DNA from: Pokkaliibacter sp. MBI-7
GTDB lineage: Bacteria; Pseudomonadota; Gammaproteobacteria; Pseudomonadales; Balneatricaceae
Length of the DNA stretch: 64,000 bases
Reading direction: 5' to 3'
Assembly: GCF_029846635.1 (NCBI RefSeq)
Contig: NZ_JARVTG010000001.1
Location: forward strand, 3,669,501 to 3,733,500
Part shown: positions 51,259 through 60,805 of the stretch, in pieces
Numbering within the stretch: the stretch's first letter is position 1
Layout of the letters: every line of letters begins with the position of its first letter
The notes under the pieces: generated by a model
The model's database searches: none
What the model was told of the DNA's origin: nothing
What the model saw: the letters and a program-made list of their open reading frames with translations, nothing else
Program-made: the position numbers and the translations under genes

Positions 51259-54219
51259 TTAGCCTTCGCTCGAGGCTTCCACCGACAGGTAGCGGGGAAG
51301 CGTTAAGGTGATACAGGTGCCGGTTGATTGTTCTTGGGCATCGGCTCCATCTGAGTCCTTGGGGGCTGCAGCCGTTCTGCTTTGGACTTCGATCTTACCA
51401 TAATGTTCCTCGATGATACTGTAGACGAGGGACAAGCCCAACCCTGTGCCCTTGCCCGGCTCTTTAGTGGTGAAAAAGGGTTCAAACAAGTGCTCCAGTG
51501 CATCGGCCGGGATGCCGCGACCGTGATCCTCAACCTGAACTATCACTGAAAACTCATCGGTGTAACCCCGAACTTCGATAGGGGCCCCGTCTGCAGAAGC
51601 ATCTCTGGCGTTGTTGAACAGGTTGACGAATACCTGGATCAGGCGTTGCGCATCACCAGCAACCAACAACTGCGTATGGCAGTGATTTATGAAATGCAAC
51701 TGGCGACCGCGATGGTCAAGGCGCACAAGGTGGATGGCTTCGCTGATGCAGTCGTTGATGTTCAACGGCTCATAGTGGCGAGGGTCGGAGTGCTGGCCGG
51801 TATGGGAGAAGGTCAGCAGTGACTGAACAATACGGCTGATGCGCTCGGTCTGCTGCACCTGTTGGCCAGCAATTTCGAGAATCTCCGGGACATCCGTTTC
51901 GTACTTGAGATTTTGTGCCAGACAGGCAATCGCGGTCACCGGATTACCTATCTCATGGGCTACGCCTGCTGCCAGTCGGCCGACGGATATGAGTCGCTCA
52001 CTGTGAGCGAGACGATCATCAATCAGCTTGGTCTCGGTCTCATCCTCGAGCAGGATGACACTGTGCTCTCCTACCGGTGCTTCATCGGTTTCGGCCTGAA
52101 TATCCAGGCGCTGCAAGCTGAACCAGCGGGTATGAGCCGCCCAGCTTACTTCCTGAGTGCTCTGGCGTGCCTGACCGCTGCAGATAAATTCACTGAGCAG
52201 ATCCTGCCAGGGGTGAGGGAGGTCATTCAGGGTACTGCCAAGTACCTGTTCTGCACTGAGGCCGGTATAAGTCACCATGGCATTGTTCCATAGCGCGATT
52301 TCCTGATCCTCTCCCAGTGCACAGACACCAATAGGCAAGTGCAGCAGGATGTTGCGGTGAAAGCGGCGTAAGCTGTCCAGCTCTCCCGCAAGGCCAGTGA
52401 GGCGTGACTTGTACTGGCTTAGCTGGCTTTCAATGATGTGTATATCGGTTGCTTTATACAGCGTGTCATCACCCTGTGACGGAATGGAGGAGTCGAGTAT
52501 TTCCTCCGCTTCGGTCGGGCCCAGCAGGCCGGACAGGTTGGTCTCCAGTCGGTCACGCAGCCATCGGAGGCTCGAAGGGCGATGATCATCCGGCTCCAGA
52601 GCCAGATCATCCATGGCCTGTAATACTTCCTTCTCGGCCGTGCGGTAGCCCAGATGGGGAGTCAGGCAAAGAATAAAGTCCTGACAGTTGGTGACCATCA
52701 CCTGTTTGCCCACTGGGCTGGGCAGGGCGTTGAGAGCGCAAATCTGTGCTACCTGCTGCTCTTTGGCTGTGGCCTTGGAGTAGATGGAAATGACGCTGAA
52801 AATCAGCGTGTTGAGGGTCAGAGAGTACAGGGCCGACTGATGCCAGTTATCGGTGTACAGGCTGAGGCTGGGGGCGTCGGTGTGTCCTGTTACCAGAGGT
52901 AACAGCATGCTCACCAGCCAGTATCCCATGCCTGTAAGAAGGCCCCAGATAAATCCAAGGCGGTGTCCGCGAGGCCAGAATAGCGTGGCAAGCAGACCAG
53001 GCATGAACTGCAGAAAGGCAACGAAGGCGATTAGACCCTGCAGGTACAGCGGATAGGCCTGGCCAACAGTGCTGTAGTAAAAGTACGCCAGCCATACCAC
53101 GGTTACGATCAGACTGCGTTTTGACCATAGTAACCAGCGGTAGAAATCGGTTCTGGGATTGGGCTGAAAGGTGGGTAGCAGCAGGTGGTTGAGGATCATC
53201 GCAGCGAGGGCCAGTACACTGACGATCATGATGCCACTGGATGCGGCCAGGCCGCCGACGAAAGACAGGATGGTCAGCAGAAGTTGCTGCTGTTGCAGCC
53301 CCAGATAAAGAATCATGTACTCCGGGTTACCATTGATGGCCAGTCGTATGCCTGCCCAGACAATCAGTGGAATCACCAGACACATCAGAATCAGGAAACA
53401 GGGCATCACCCAGGCTGCCTGTCGGAATGCCCGATTGTTCAGATTTTCGGTAAAGGAAATGTGGAACATATGAGGCATCACGATGACACTGGCGAAGAAT
53501 GCCAGCAGCAGGGTACGCCAGGCATCATCGTTAATGGGTTGGGGCTGGGTCAGCGTGGCCAGTTTCAGCCATTCCATCAGGTCGTTCGGGCCATCAAAAA
53601 TACCCCAAAGCACATAACAGGCCATGATAATCATGGCTGCCAGCTTGAGCAGGGACTTGATCGCAAGGGTGAACACCAGGCCTTCGTGCTTATCTCGAAT
53701 CGAGGGGTGGCGCGCACCAAAGAGCATGGTGAACAGCGTCAGCGTAACGCAAAACACCTGCGCGACGATGGGGCCCTGCAGGCGTTGATTTAGAATGTTG
53801 ACTGACTCTGCAACAGCCTGGATCTGCACGGACAGGAGAGGAATGGATGCCATCAGCATGAACAGGGTCGTCAATACGCCAGCCACCCGACTTCGGAAGC
53901 GAAAGGCCAGCAGATCTGCCAGTGAACTGAATTGATAGCTACGACACAGGCGCAGAATTGGGACAAAAATCACGGGCGCCAGAACAAAGGCCAGCGAGGC
54001 GCCAAGATAGGCTGCCAGAAAGCCAATGCCATAGGTATTGGCCAGCCCGACGGCACCATAGAATGTCCAGGCACTGGCATAGACGCCGAGCGATAGCACA
54101 TAGACAAACGGATGATGCAGCCAGCGGCTGGGGATGCGCCCATTGTCTGTAGCCCAGGCCAGACCAAACAGGGCAAGTATGTAGGTGATACAGGTCAGCA
54201 CCACAGCGGTGAGTGACAT
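51259..54219 (-). CDS. cbrA: Sensor histidine kinase CbrA with sodium/solute symporter domain
   Basis: A 986-residue fusion of an SLC5-type transporter and a kinase. Residues about 1-500 hold around 13 membrane helices (YASAWTFYGAVGLANTYG, SSLADLLAFRFRSR). A linker, a PAS domain (about 615-730), HisKA with His755 (AGVAHEIGNP) and HATPase_c (VNLFNNARDAS, DHGRGIP, GKGTGLGLSL) follow. CbrA is linked to histidine uptake in Pseudomonas. ATG at 54219 overlaps the gluQRS stop by one base (TGATG), giving probable translational coupling; a longer frame upstream would run inside gluQRS. Confidence 0.95.
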   Translation of the reverse strand: MSLTAVVLTCITYILALFGLAWATDNGRIPSRWLHHPFVYVLSLGVYASAWTFYGAVGLANTYGIGFLAAYLGASLAFVLAPVIFVPILRLCRSYQFSSLADLLAFRFRSRVAGVLTTLFMLMASIPLLSVQIQAVAESVNILNQRLQGPIVAQVFCVTLTLFTMLFGARHPSIRDKHEGLVFTLAIKSLLKLAAMIIMACYVLWGIFDGPNDLMEWLKLATLTQPQPINDDAWRTLLLAFFASVIVMPHMFHISFTENLNNRAFRQAAWVMPCFLILMCLVIPLIVWAGIRLAINGNPEYMILYLGLQQQQLLLTILSFVGGLAASSGIMIVSVLALAAMILNHLLLPTFQPNPRTDFYRWLLWSKRSLIVTVVWLAYFYYSTVGQAYPLYLQGLIAFVAFLQFMPGLLATLFWPRGHRLGFIWGLLTGMGYWLVSMLLPLVTGHTDAPSLSLYTDNWHQSALYSLTLNTLIFSVISIYSKATAKEQQVAQICALNALPSPVGKQVMVTNCQDFILCLTPHLGYRTAEKEVLQAMDDLALEPDDHRPSSLRWLRDRLETNLSGLLGPTEAEEILDSSIPSQGDDTLYKATDIHIIESQLSQYKSRLTGLAGELDSLRRFHRNILLHLPIGVCALGEDQEIALWNNAMVTYTGLSAEQVLGSTLNDLPHPWQDLLSEFICSGQARQSTQEVSWAAHTRWFSLQRLDIQAETDEAPVGEHSVILLEDETETKLIDDRLAHSERLISVGRLAAGVAHEIGNPVTAIACLAQNLKYETDVPEILEIAGQQVQQTERISRIVQSLLTFSHTGQHSDPRHYEPLNINDCISEAIHLVRLDHRGRQLHFINHCHTQLLVAGDAQRLIQVFVNLFNNARDASADGAPIEVRGYTDEFSVIVQVEDHGRGIPADALEHLFEPFFTTKEPGKGTGLGLSLVYSIIEEHYGKIEVQSRTAAAPKDSDGADAQEQSTGTCITLTLPRYLSVEASSEG

Positions 54220-55127
54220 CAGTTCTTTCCCCAGTACGGATGGTGGAAGGTCAGTTCGGCAGGCAGGTGTTCGATCTGCCAGTGTTGCACGGCCCATGCC
54301 AGCTGCTCAGGTACGGGAGCCTGACGAAGTGCGTCAGGAAGTGGGTGATGCAGGCAGTCCAATGCGGCGCAGATCAGCTGGCTGGTGTGGCCGGTATCCA
54401 GTGGCTGGGCAAACGTTTGTTTGCTGAGTTTCTGCCCGTCGTTGTTGACGATAACCGGGATGTGAGCATGGCTGGGCTGAGGAAGCAGCAAAGCCTGCTG
54501 CAGAGATAGCTGCCAGGGGGTCGAGTCGAGCAGGTCACTCCCCCGGACGATATGAGTAATGCCCTGATCGGCATCATCCAGTACTACTGCCAGCTGATAA
54601 GCGAAGGGGCCATCCTTGCGCCTGATGACGACATCACCCAGGCTGGCGAAATCATACTCAACGGGCCCCTGTACCCGGTCGATGAAACGGCAACGTGTCT
54701 GCTCCACCTTGAGACGGATGGCGCAGGCGTTACCGGCAGCAGGAGCGTGTGTCAGGCAGTAGCGGTCATACACCTGCCCCTGGGGGCCTCGGCTCACATG
54801 CCGCTGATCCAGTTGTTTGCGTGAGCAACTGCAAGGGTAAGCCTGTTGCTGGGCCAATAAGATATCGATGGCTGTCTGATAGCGTTCATGTTGTTGATGC
54901 TGATAACGGACAGGGCCATCCCAATGTAGCTGCAGGCGCTCCAGGGTGCGTAGGATATGCGCTGCGGCACCGGGCATTTCTCTGGGCGGGTCCAGGTCTT
55001 CGATGCGTACCAGCCATAGTCCCTGATGGGCACGGGCGTCAAGATAGCTGGCAAGTGCCGCCAGTAACGAGCCGAAATGCAACAGACCGGTAGGAGAGGG
55101 GGCAAAGCGTCCGATATAGCCAGACAT
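54219..55127 (-). CDS. gluQRS: Glutamyl-Q tRNA(Asp) synthetase
   Basis: A 302-residue paralogue of the GluRS catalytic domain (YadB) that attaches glutamate to queuosine-34 of tRNA-Asp. HIGH-like motif PSPTGLLHFGSLLAAL, zinc-site cysteines in PCSCSRKQL and YCLTHA, KMSKS-like QKLSKQTF; it lacks the anticodon-binding part. Located between dksA and cbrA, as in Pseudomonas. Confidence 0.94.
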   Translation of the reverse strand: MSGYIGRFAPSPTGLLHFGSLLAALASYLDARAHQGLWLVRIEDLDPPREMPGAAAHILRTLERLQLHWDGPVRYQHQQHERYQTAIDILLAQQQAYPCSCSRKQLDQRHVSRGPQGQVYDRYCLTHAPAAGNACAIRLKVEQTRCRFIDRVQGPVEYDFASLGDVVIRRKDGPFAYQLAVVLDDADQGITHIVRGSDLLDSTPWQLSLQQALLLPQPSHAHIPVIVNNDGQKLSKQTFAQPLDTGHTSQLICAALDCLHHPLPDALRQAPVPEQLAWAVQHWQIEHLPAELTFHHPYWGKN

Positions 55128-55241
55128 GGGTCGTTAGCTAGCAGATGGCGAAAGGCAGGAATTAACAGCGAGCATGTTATACATACCCTTTTTCAGTTTA
55201 TCTGCAGGTAGAGGCAGAGAGTACGGGGCGGCGGGATGGAA

Positions 55242-55276
55242 AGAAGAAAGGCGATCATAGTGATCGCCTTTCTTCT
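55242..55276 (-). terminator. Terminator after dksA
   Basis: A 16-bp perfect stem (55242-55257 with 55261-55276) with a TAG loop; the 3' arm on the minus strand ends CCTTTCTTCT. It lies right after the dksA stop. Confidence 0.8.
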
Positions 55277-55284
55277 GCGGAGGC

Positions 55285-55716
55285 TCAGCCCCCCATCTGT
55301 TTCTCTTTCATCTCTGCCAGCGTTTTGCAGTCAATGCAAAGCGTGGCGGTCGGACGGGCTTCCAGTCGGCGGATGCCGATTTCGATGCCGCAAGATTCGC
55401 AGTAACCATAGTCATCCTTCTCGATACGCTCCAGCGTCTCGGTGATTTTCTTGGTCAATTTGCGCTCACGGTCACGGGCACGCAGTTCAAGGCTGAACTC
55501 TTCTTCCTGACTGGCACGGTCATTGGGGTCGGCGAAGTTGTTAGCTTCTTCCTGCAGATGGTGAACGGTACGGTCGACCTCCTCCATCAGCTCTTTCTTC
55601 CAGCCCATAAGGATTTTGGTGAAGTGGGCCTTTTGGGCCTCGTTCATATATTCCTCGTCAGCCTTGGCCTGATAGGGCTGAAAGTTATTCAAAAAAGAGG
55701 AATTAGTATTCGGCAT
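55285..55716 (-). CDS. dksA: RNA polymerase-binding transcription factor DksA
   Basis: A 143-residue cofactor of ppGpp in the stringent response. The coiled-coil tip carries the two Asp residues (NFADPNDRASQEEEF), and the C4 zinc finger is CESCG...CIDC. Followed by a terminator, so gluQRS-cbrAB probably has its own promoter or relies on read-through. Confidence 0.96.
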   Translation of the reverse strand: MPNTNSSFLNNFQPYQAKADEEYMNEAQKAHFTKILMGWKKELMEEVDRTVHHLQEEANNFADPNDRASQEEEFSLELRARDRERKLTKKITETLERIEKDDYGYCESCGIEIGIRRLEARPTATLCIDCKTLAEMKEKQMGG

Positions 55717-56162
55717 AGGACAGCCTCACTGATCACTTAGCTGTTACAGGCCGCTCAATATTTGCATGAATAAAGAGCGCCTATCGCAAAGGCGAAACAA
55801 GCTACCAGATATTATCCTGTTACTCCATAGCTAATTTGGCAATTTAGCGCTTAGTTGTAGGGTGGTGAGTCTCCTTATTGGAGGGGCGGCTGAATGCCAC
55901 AGTGTGGCTCTGTGTAACGTTGGTTGGCTGGCATGTGACGGGTGAATATCTCACAATGCCCACCGCAGCTGATCCAGATAACAGAGTGTATAACCAACGC
56001 ATGTTTGATGAAATTGCTCAGGAGATGCTGCGCAGAGTGGCAGCTTCCGGGTGTCTGGCGAGCAGGTTGTCGATTCGGCGAGTGAGCTTGGCAGGGCTGT
56101 AAGTAACACCTCTGTCAGGCTGAACAATGGCAGGTATAAAAGCAGTAATGACGGAGAGTAGC
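55717..56162. other. Intergenic region between divergent dksA and aminotransferase
   Basis: 446 bp. It must hold the promoters of both genes, but I could not single them out. A short ORF at 55956-56102 (MPTAADPDN...) has no ribosome binding site and no recognisable family. No repeats or RNA gene seen. Confidence 0.4.
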
Positions 56163-57344
56163 GTGGAGAAGCAGACGACCCCTTGGGCACAGCGAGTCGC
56201 AGATATTCAGTCTTTCAAGGTGATGGACCTGTTGCGTCGTGCCAAGGAGCTGGAGGCATCGGGGCGGGATGTGATCCATATGGAGATCGGCGAGCCCGAT
56301 TTCTCTACCGCTGAGCCCATAGTGCGAGCTGGTCAGCAGGCGTTGGCAGACGGGCTGACGCAGTACACCCCGGCATTGGGAATTCAGCCGTTGCGCCAGG
56401 CTATTGCTTCTTTTTATAAGCAGCGATACGACCTTGACCTTGATCCCGCCCGTGTCGTGGTGACGCCGGGTGGATCTGGCGCTTTGTTGCTACTGTCTGC
56501 ATTACTGGTTGATCCTGGCAAGACGCTGATGATGGCGGATCCTGCCTATCCCTGTAACCGCCAGTTCCTGCGTCTGGTCGAGGCGCGAGCCAAACTGGTT
56601 CCCACCGAGCCGGATAACGGTTTCTGTCTTACTCCGAATGCGGTGCGATCTGCCTGGGATGAATCCTGCGCCGGATTGTTGCTGGCCTCGCCGGCCAATC
56701 CAACAGGTGTCGTCATTCCTGAAGCGGATTTACGCGCGCTCTGTGATACCGTGCGCGAATTGGGCGGGCATCGTCTGGTGGATGAAATCTACCACGGTCT
56801 GAGCTACGGAATGGAGGCGCCCTCTGTGCTGCAGGTGGATGACGATGCTTTTGTACTTAACAGTTTCTCAAAATACTTTGGCATGACCGGCTGGCGGCTG
56901 GGCTGGGTGGTAGCACCGCAGGCTGCAGTACCGGAGCTGGAGAAGCTGGCGCAGAATCTTTATATATCTGCACCGAGCATGGCCCAGTACGCCGCACTGG
57001 CCTGTTTTGAGGCTGACACGCTGGCGATTCTGGAGCAACGCCGCGTCGCTTTCGCAGAGCGGCGCGATTATTTGCTGCCTGCTTTACGGGAGTTGGGCAT
57101 GCATATCCCCTTTGCACCTCAGGGTGCCTTCTATATATACGCAGATGCCTCTGCACTGACTGATGATACATTCCGCTTCTGCTTTGATTTGCTGGAAGCA
57201 GAGGGCGTAGCGATCACCCCCGGGCTGGATTTCGGCAGTCATCATGCAGAGCGTTACATTCGCTTTGCCTACACCACGTCCATGACTAATTTGCAGCGTG
57301 CTGTGGAGCGCATCCGCCGCTTTATTGGAGGCCGTCAGGCATGA
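56163..57344 (+). CDS. PLP-dependent aminotransferase, class I/II
   Basis: A fold-type I aminotransferase of about 393 residues, substrate unknown. The PLP lysine is in NSFSKYFGMTGWRLGW; ASPANPTGVV and VDEIYHGLSY form the cofactor site, and the conserved Arg for the carboxylate is in RYIRFAYT. GTG at 56163 is chosen for its GGAG 6 bp upstream; ATGs at 56127 and 56148 are alternatives. It overlaps sfsA by 4 bp. An aminotransferase next to sfsA and dksA is also found in Pseudomonas. Confidence 0.9.
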   Translation: MEKQTTPWAQRVADIQSFKVMDLLRRAKELEASGRDVIHMEIGEPDFSTAEPIVRAGQQALADGLTQYTPALGIQPLRQAIASFYKQRYDLDLDPARVVVTPGGSGALLLLSALLVDPGKTLMMADPAYPCNRQFLRLVEARAKLVPTEPDNGFCLTPNAVRSAWDESCAGLLLASPANPTGVVIPEADLRALCDTVRELGGHRLVDEIYHGLSYGMEAPSVLQVDDDAFVLNSFSKYFGMTGWRLGWVVAPQAAVPELEKLAQNLYISAPSMAQYAALACFEADTLAILEQRRVAFAERRDYLLPALRELGMHIPFAPQGAFYIYADASALTDDTFRFCFDLLEAEGVAITPGLDFGSHHAERYIRFAYTTSMTNLQRAVERIRRFIGGRQA

Positions 57345-58072
57345 AATGGCCGAAGCCGTTGCAGCAGGGGCGACTGATTAAACGCTACAAGCGCTTTCTG
57401 GTCGATATCGTTACTGATGATGGTCGGCTGCTAACCCTGCACTGTGCGAATACCGGCTCCATGCGCAACTGCGGCAAGGAGGGGAGTAAGGTCTGGTTCT
57501 GGGACTCGGAAGACCCTAAGCGCAAACTTCCCTGTACCTGGGAGCTGGTTGAAACGGCCCCGGGTGAAGTCGCCTGTATCAACACGCAGCGTGCCAATTG
57601 TCTGGTGGAAGAAGCGGTCATTGCGGGGGACATCCCGACATTGTCCGGCTACCGACAGGTACGACGAGAAGTGAAATACGGTTATGAAAACAGCCGTATT
57701 GATTTGTTGTTACAGGACGGAGCGCAGGCAGACTGTTTTATCGAGGTCAAGAGTGTGACCTTGAAGGAAGACGGTCTGGGTTATTTCCCTGATGCGGTCA
57801 GTGTGAGGGCCAGCAAGCACCTGCGTGAGCTGGCAGCTATGGTGGAGGAAGGCAAGCGTGCAGTGATCTTCTTTTGCGTCTGTCATAGTGGCATCGACAG
57901 CGTCACTCCGGCCTGGCACATCGACCCTGATTATGCCCGGTTACTGCTACAGGTGGTTGAGCAGGGAGTCGAGGTGTTAGCCTGGCAGGTGGCCTTTAGT
58001 GAAGAAGGTATGCAGCTGCATAAGGAACTGCCGGTCTTACTGATGGCGCCCGTCAGTCGTCCAGCTCGCTAA
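57341..58072 (+). CDS. sfsA: SfsA family protein
   Basis: A 243-residue protein known as sugar fermentation stimulation protein; the structure suggests a nuclease-like DNA-binding fold, but the role is unsettled. Seen are GRLIKRYKRFLVDI, HCANTGSM, INTQRANCLVEEAV and CFIEVKSVTL. Starts with ATG overlapping the aminotransferase stop. Its 3' end overlaps the convergent Rieske gene by 20 bp. Confidence 0.93.
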   Translation: MKWPKPLQQGRLIKRYKRFLVDIVTDDGRLLTLHCANTGSMRNCGKEGSKVWFWDSEDPKRKLPCTWELVETAPGEVACINTQRANCLVEEAVIAGDIPTLSGYRQVRREVKYGYENSRIDLLLQDGAQADCFIEVKSVTLKEDGLGYFPDAVSVRASKHLRELAAMVEEGKRAVIFFCVCHSGIDSVTPAWHIDPDYARLLLQVVEQGVEVLAWQVAFSEEGMQLHKELPVLLMAPVSRPAR

Positions 58073-58382
58073 CCCATACTTGCTGCTGTGCGTCGATGCT
58101 GACCTGCAGCGGCTCTAATCCCTGCCCGACGCAGGGGCCGGCAATGCATTCGCCACTGCTGATGCTGAATAAGGCACCGTGTGTTGCACACTGAATAAAT
58201 TCAGCACTGTAGTCGAGGAAGTCATCCGGTTGCCATTCCAGCGGTATGCCCCGATGCGGGCAGCGGTTCACATAGGCGTAGACTTGTTGGTTCTTGCGTA
58301 CGGCAACAATGGCTGTTCCATTGTGCTGAAAACCACGGCTTTTTCCCTCGACAAGCTGCTCCAGCGGGCAGAGTAAGAACAT
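58053..58382 (-). CDS. Small Rieske [2Fe-2S] protein
   Basis: A 109-residue stand-alone Rieske domain with no signal peptide. Cluster ligands Cys41/His43 (RCPHRGIPL) and Cys65/His68 (QCATHGALF) are all present. It is of the cytosolic ferredoxin or nitrite-reductase-small-subunit type; partner unknown. ATG at 58382 is chosen because GGAG lies 8 bp upstream. Convergent overlap with sfsA and divergent from mrcB. Confidence 0.87.
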   Translation of the reverse strand: MFLLCPLEQLVEGKSRGFQHNGTAIVAVRKNQQVYAYVNRCPHRGIPLEWQPDDFLDYSAEFIQCATHGALFSISSGECIAGPCVGQGLEPLQVSIDAQQQVWVSELDD

Positions 58383-58454
58383 GACGTATCTCCAGGTGAC
58401 CGGTATGATGGGCGCGGTAAGGATATCGGAAGCCAAGGGTGAAATCGCGAACTC

Positions 58455-60803
58455 ATGAGTAAGAAGCCGAACAAGAAACCAGCCGCTCGCAAGTCAGTAA
58501 AGGGAAGATCATGGTTAGGGCTGTTGATAAAGCTGATGCTGGTCGGTGTGGTCGTACTTGCCGGAGTGATGGCCTATCTCGATGCACAGATAGTCGAAAA
58601 GTTTGAAGGTAAACGCTGGGCTATCCCCGCCAAGGTGTATGCCCGCCCTCTGGAGATCTATGCCGGCCTCAGCCTGACTGACAAGCGCCTGAGTGCCGAG
58701 CTGGCGGCACTGGGCTATCGTCTGGTAGACAAGGTCGACAGTGTTGGACAGGTGCAGCGTAAAGGTGCGGGCGACTTTGTGATCTATGGCCGCAGCTTCA
58801 ATTTTGCCGATGGTCGAGAGCCTGCTCAGCTCGGTGAGGTCGAGCTGGCTAATGGCCGGGTTCAGGCGCTGCGCGATGGCAAAGGTCATGACTTGCCCCT
58901 GATGCGTCTGGAGCCTCAGCTGATTGGTGGTTTCTATCCCAGTAAGAATGAAGATCGTGAGCTGGTCACACTGAAGGATGTACCGCCGCTGCTGGTCTCC
59001 ACCCTGATCGCCGTCGAGGATCGTAACTTCTATTCCCACTGGGGCATTTCACTGCGTGGAATTACCCGCGCCATGCTGGCCAATATTCGCGCCGGGCGTT
59101 TTGTTCAGGGTGGCAGCACCCTGACCCAGCAACTGGTTAAGAACTTCTATCTGGATGACAACAGCCGCAGCCTGATTCGTAAGCTACGTGAGGCGCCCAT
59201 GGCCCTGCTGCTGGAGATGCATTACAGCAAACAGGAGATCCTCGAGACATATCTGAATGAGGTGTACCTGGGGCAGGATGGCTCTCGTGCCATTCATGGC
59301 TTTGGTCAGGCCAGCCTGTTCTATTTCGGCCAGCCTGTAAACGAGCTGAATCCTGCGCAGATCAGTTTGCTGGTGGGGATGGTGAAAGGGCCGTCGTTAT
59401 ACAATCCACGACGTAATCCTAATACCGCTACCGAGCGGCGCAATGTGGTGCTGCAGGTATTGGCCGATCAGGGCATCATGCCGCAGTCCTATGCGGAGGG
59501 CTGGGCCAAGCAACCATTGGGTGTCAGTGATGTGCCGCTGCGCTCGAAAGGAGGCTATCCCGCTTTTATGCAGCTGGTCAGACAACAGCTTCAGCAGTAC
59601 TACGATGCGGATACCCTGACCAGTGCCGGACTGAAAGTCTTCACTACTCTTGACCCCTATGTACAGCATACCGCCGAGCGCAGTTTGCAGGACGTCACTG
59701 CACAGCTGGATAAACGCTATGGCAAGCGTCTGGAAGGACTGGAAGGGGCCATGATTGTGACCAGCCCTAACACGGGCGAGATTCTCGCCATGGTGGGCGG
59801 GCGCGATCCACGCTTCCAGGGGTTCAACCGGGCGCTGGATGCTCACCGTCAGATTGGTTCGCTGGTCAAGCCTTCGGTCTATCTGTCGGCACTGGAGGAG
59901 TATCAGCAATATAACCTGGCGACGCCGCTGGATGATGGTCCGGTGGATATCAAGGCCGGTGATGGTACGCGCTGGAAACCACAGAACTTTGATCATCAGA
60001 GTCATGGCATGGTGCCTCTGTGGCAAGCTCTGGCAAAGTCCTACAACCAGTCTACGGCCCATCTCGGGCTGGCGGTCGGCCTGCCACGTATTGCCCAGAC
60101 GTTACAGCGGCTGGGGATCACCAGTCAGATTGATGCCGTCCCTTCTTTATTACTTGGGGCTATCGATCTGACGCCTTTTGAAGTAACCCAGATGTATCAG
60201 ACTATCGCCTCGCAGGGATTCTATATGCCCTTACGCGCGGTGACCGCGGTACTGGATGAGAAAGGCAAGCCGTTGCAGGAATCTTCACTGCACTTCCAGC
60301 CGAAACAGGTGGTCGATCCTCGTTTTATGGGGCTGGTCACCTATGGCATGGAACAGGTGGTGAATGAGGGAACATCACGGCAGATTCGTACCGTGCTGAC
60401 CCCTGACATCTTTGCTGCCGGGAAGACCGGTACGACTAATGATCAGAAGGACAGCTGGTTTGCCGGCTTCACCGAAAACTATCTGGGTGTAGTGTGGCTG
60501 GGTAAGGACGACCCGCAACCGACTCCGCTGACGGGGGCGACGGGTGCACTGCAGGTCTGGATCGATATGATGAAGGGGCTTCAGCCTGCTGCCTGGCAAC
60601 CCGCTCTGGCACCGGGCTTGAGTCAGGCCTGGGTGGACAGCAGCGGCAATCTGACGGATCAGGATTGTCCCGGAGCACGGCAGCTGCCTTTTATTCCTGG
60701 CTCAGAACCCAAGACGTTTAATAGTTGTCATTCTGCACCTGCTGCGCAGCCCGATGATGACGGGCAACAACGCAGCTGGTTTCAACGCTTGTTTGGAGGC
60801 TAA
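58455..60803 (+). CDS. mrcB: Penicillin-binding protein 1B
   Basis: A 782-residue class A PBP that polymerises and cross-links peptidoglycan. Membrane anchor (about 21-42), UB2H domain (about 70-150), glycosyltransferase domain with VEDRNFYSHWGISLRG and GGSTLTQQLVKNFYL, and transpeptidase domain with SLVK (SxxK), SYNQST (SxN) and GKTGTTNDQKDSW (KTG). It is followed 2 bp later by an LpoP-like lipoprotein gene, its likely activator. Confidence 0.97.
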   Translation: MSKKPNKKPAARKSVKGRSWLGLLIKLMLVGVVVLAGVMAYLDAQIVEKFEGKRWAIPAKVYARPLEIYAGLSLTDKRLSAELAALGYRLVDKVDSVGQVQRKGAGDFVIYGRSFNFADGREPAQLGEVELANGRVQALRDGKGHDLPLMRLEPQLIGGFYPSKNEDRELVTLKDVPPLLVSTLIAVEDRNFYSHWGISLRGITRAMLANIRAGRFVQGGSTLTQQLVKNFYLDDNSRSLIRKLREAPMALLLEMHYSKQEILETYLNEVYLGQDGSRAIHGFGQASLFYFGQPVNELNPAQISLLVGMVKGPSLYNPRRNPNTATERRNVVLQVLADQGIMPQSYAEGWAKQPLGVSDVPLRSKGGYPAFMQLVRQQLQQYYDADTLTSAGLKVFTTLDPYVQHTAERSLQDVTAQLDKRYGKRLEGLEGAMIVTSPNTGEILAMVGGRDPRFQGFNRALDAHRQIGSLVKPSVYLSALEEYQQYNLATPLDDGPVDIKAGDGTRWKPQNFDHQSHGMVPLWQALAKSYNQSTAHLGLAVGLPRIAQTLQRLGITSQIDAVPSLLLGAIDLTPFEVTQMYQTIASQGFYMPLRAVTAVLDEKGKPLQESSLHFQPKQVVDPRFMGLVTYGMEQVVNEGTSRQIRTVLTPDIFAAGKTGTTNDQKDSWFAGFTENYLGVVWLGKDDPQPTPLTGATGALQVWIDMMKGLQPAAWQPALAPGLSQAWVDSSGNLTDQDCPGARQLPFIPGSEPKTFNSCHSAPAAQPDDDGQQRSWFQRLFGG

Positions 60804-60805
60804 TT

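Noticed and set aside
55956..56102. Short plus-strand ORF (MPTAADPDN...) before the aminotransferase
   Set aside because: No ribosome binding site, no known family, and the region must hold promoters. Kept only as a remark in the intergenic entry.
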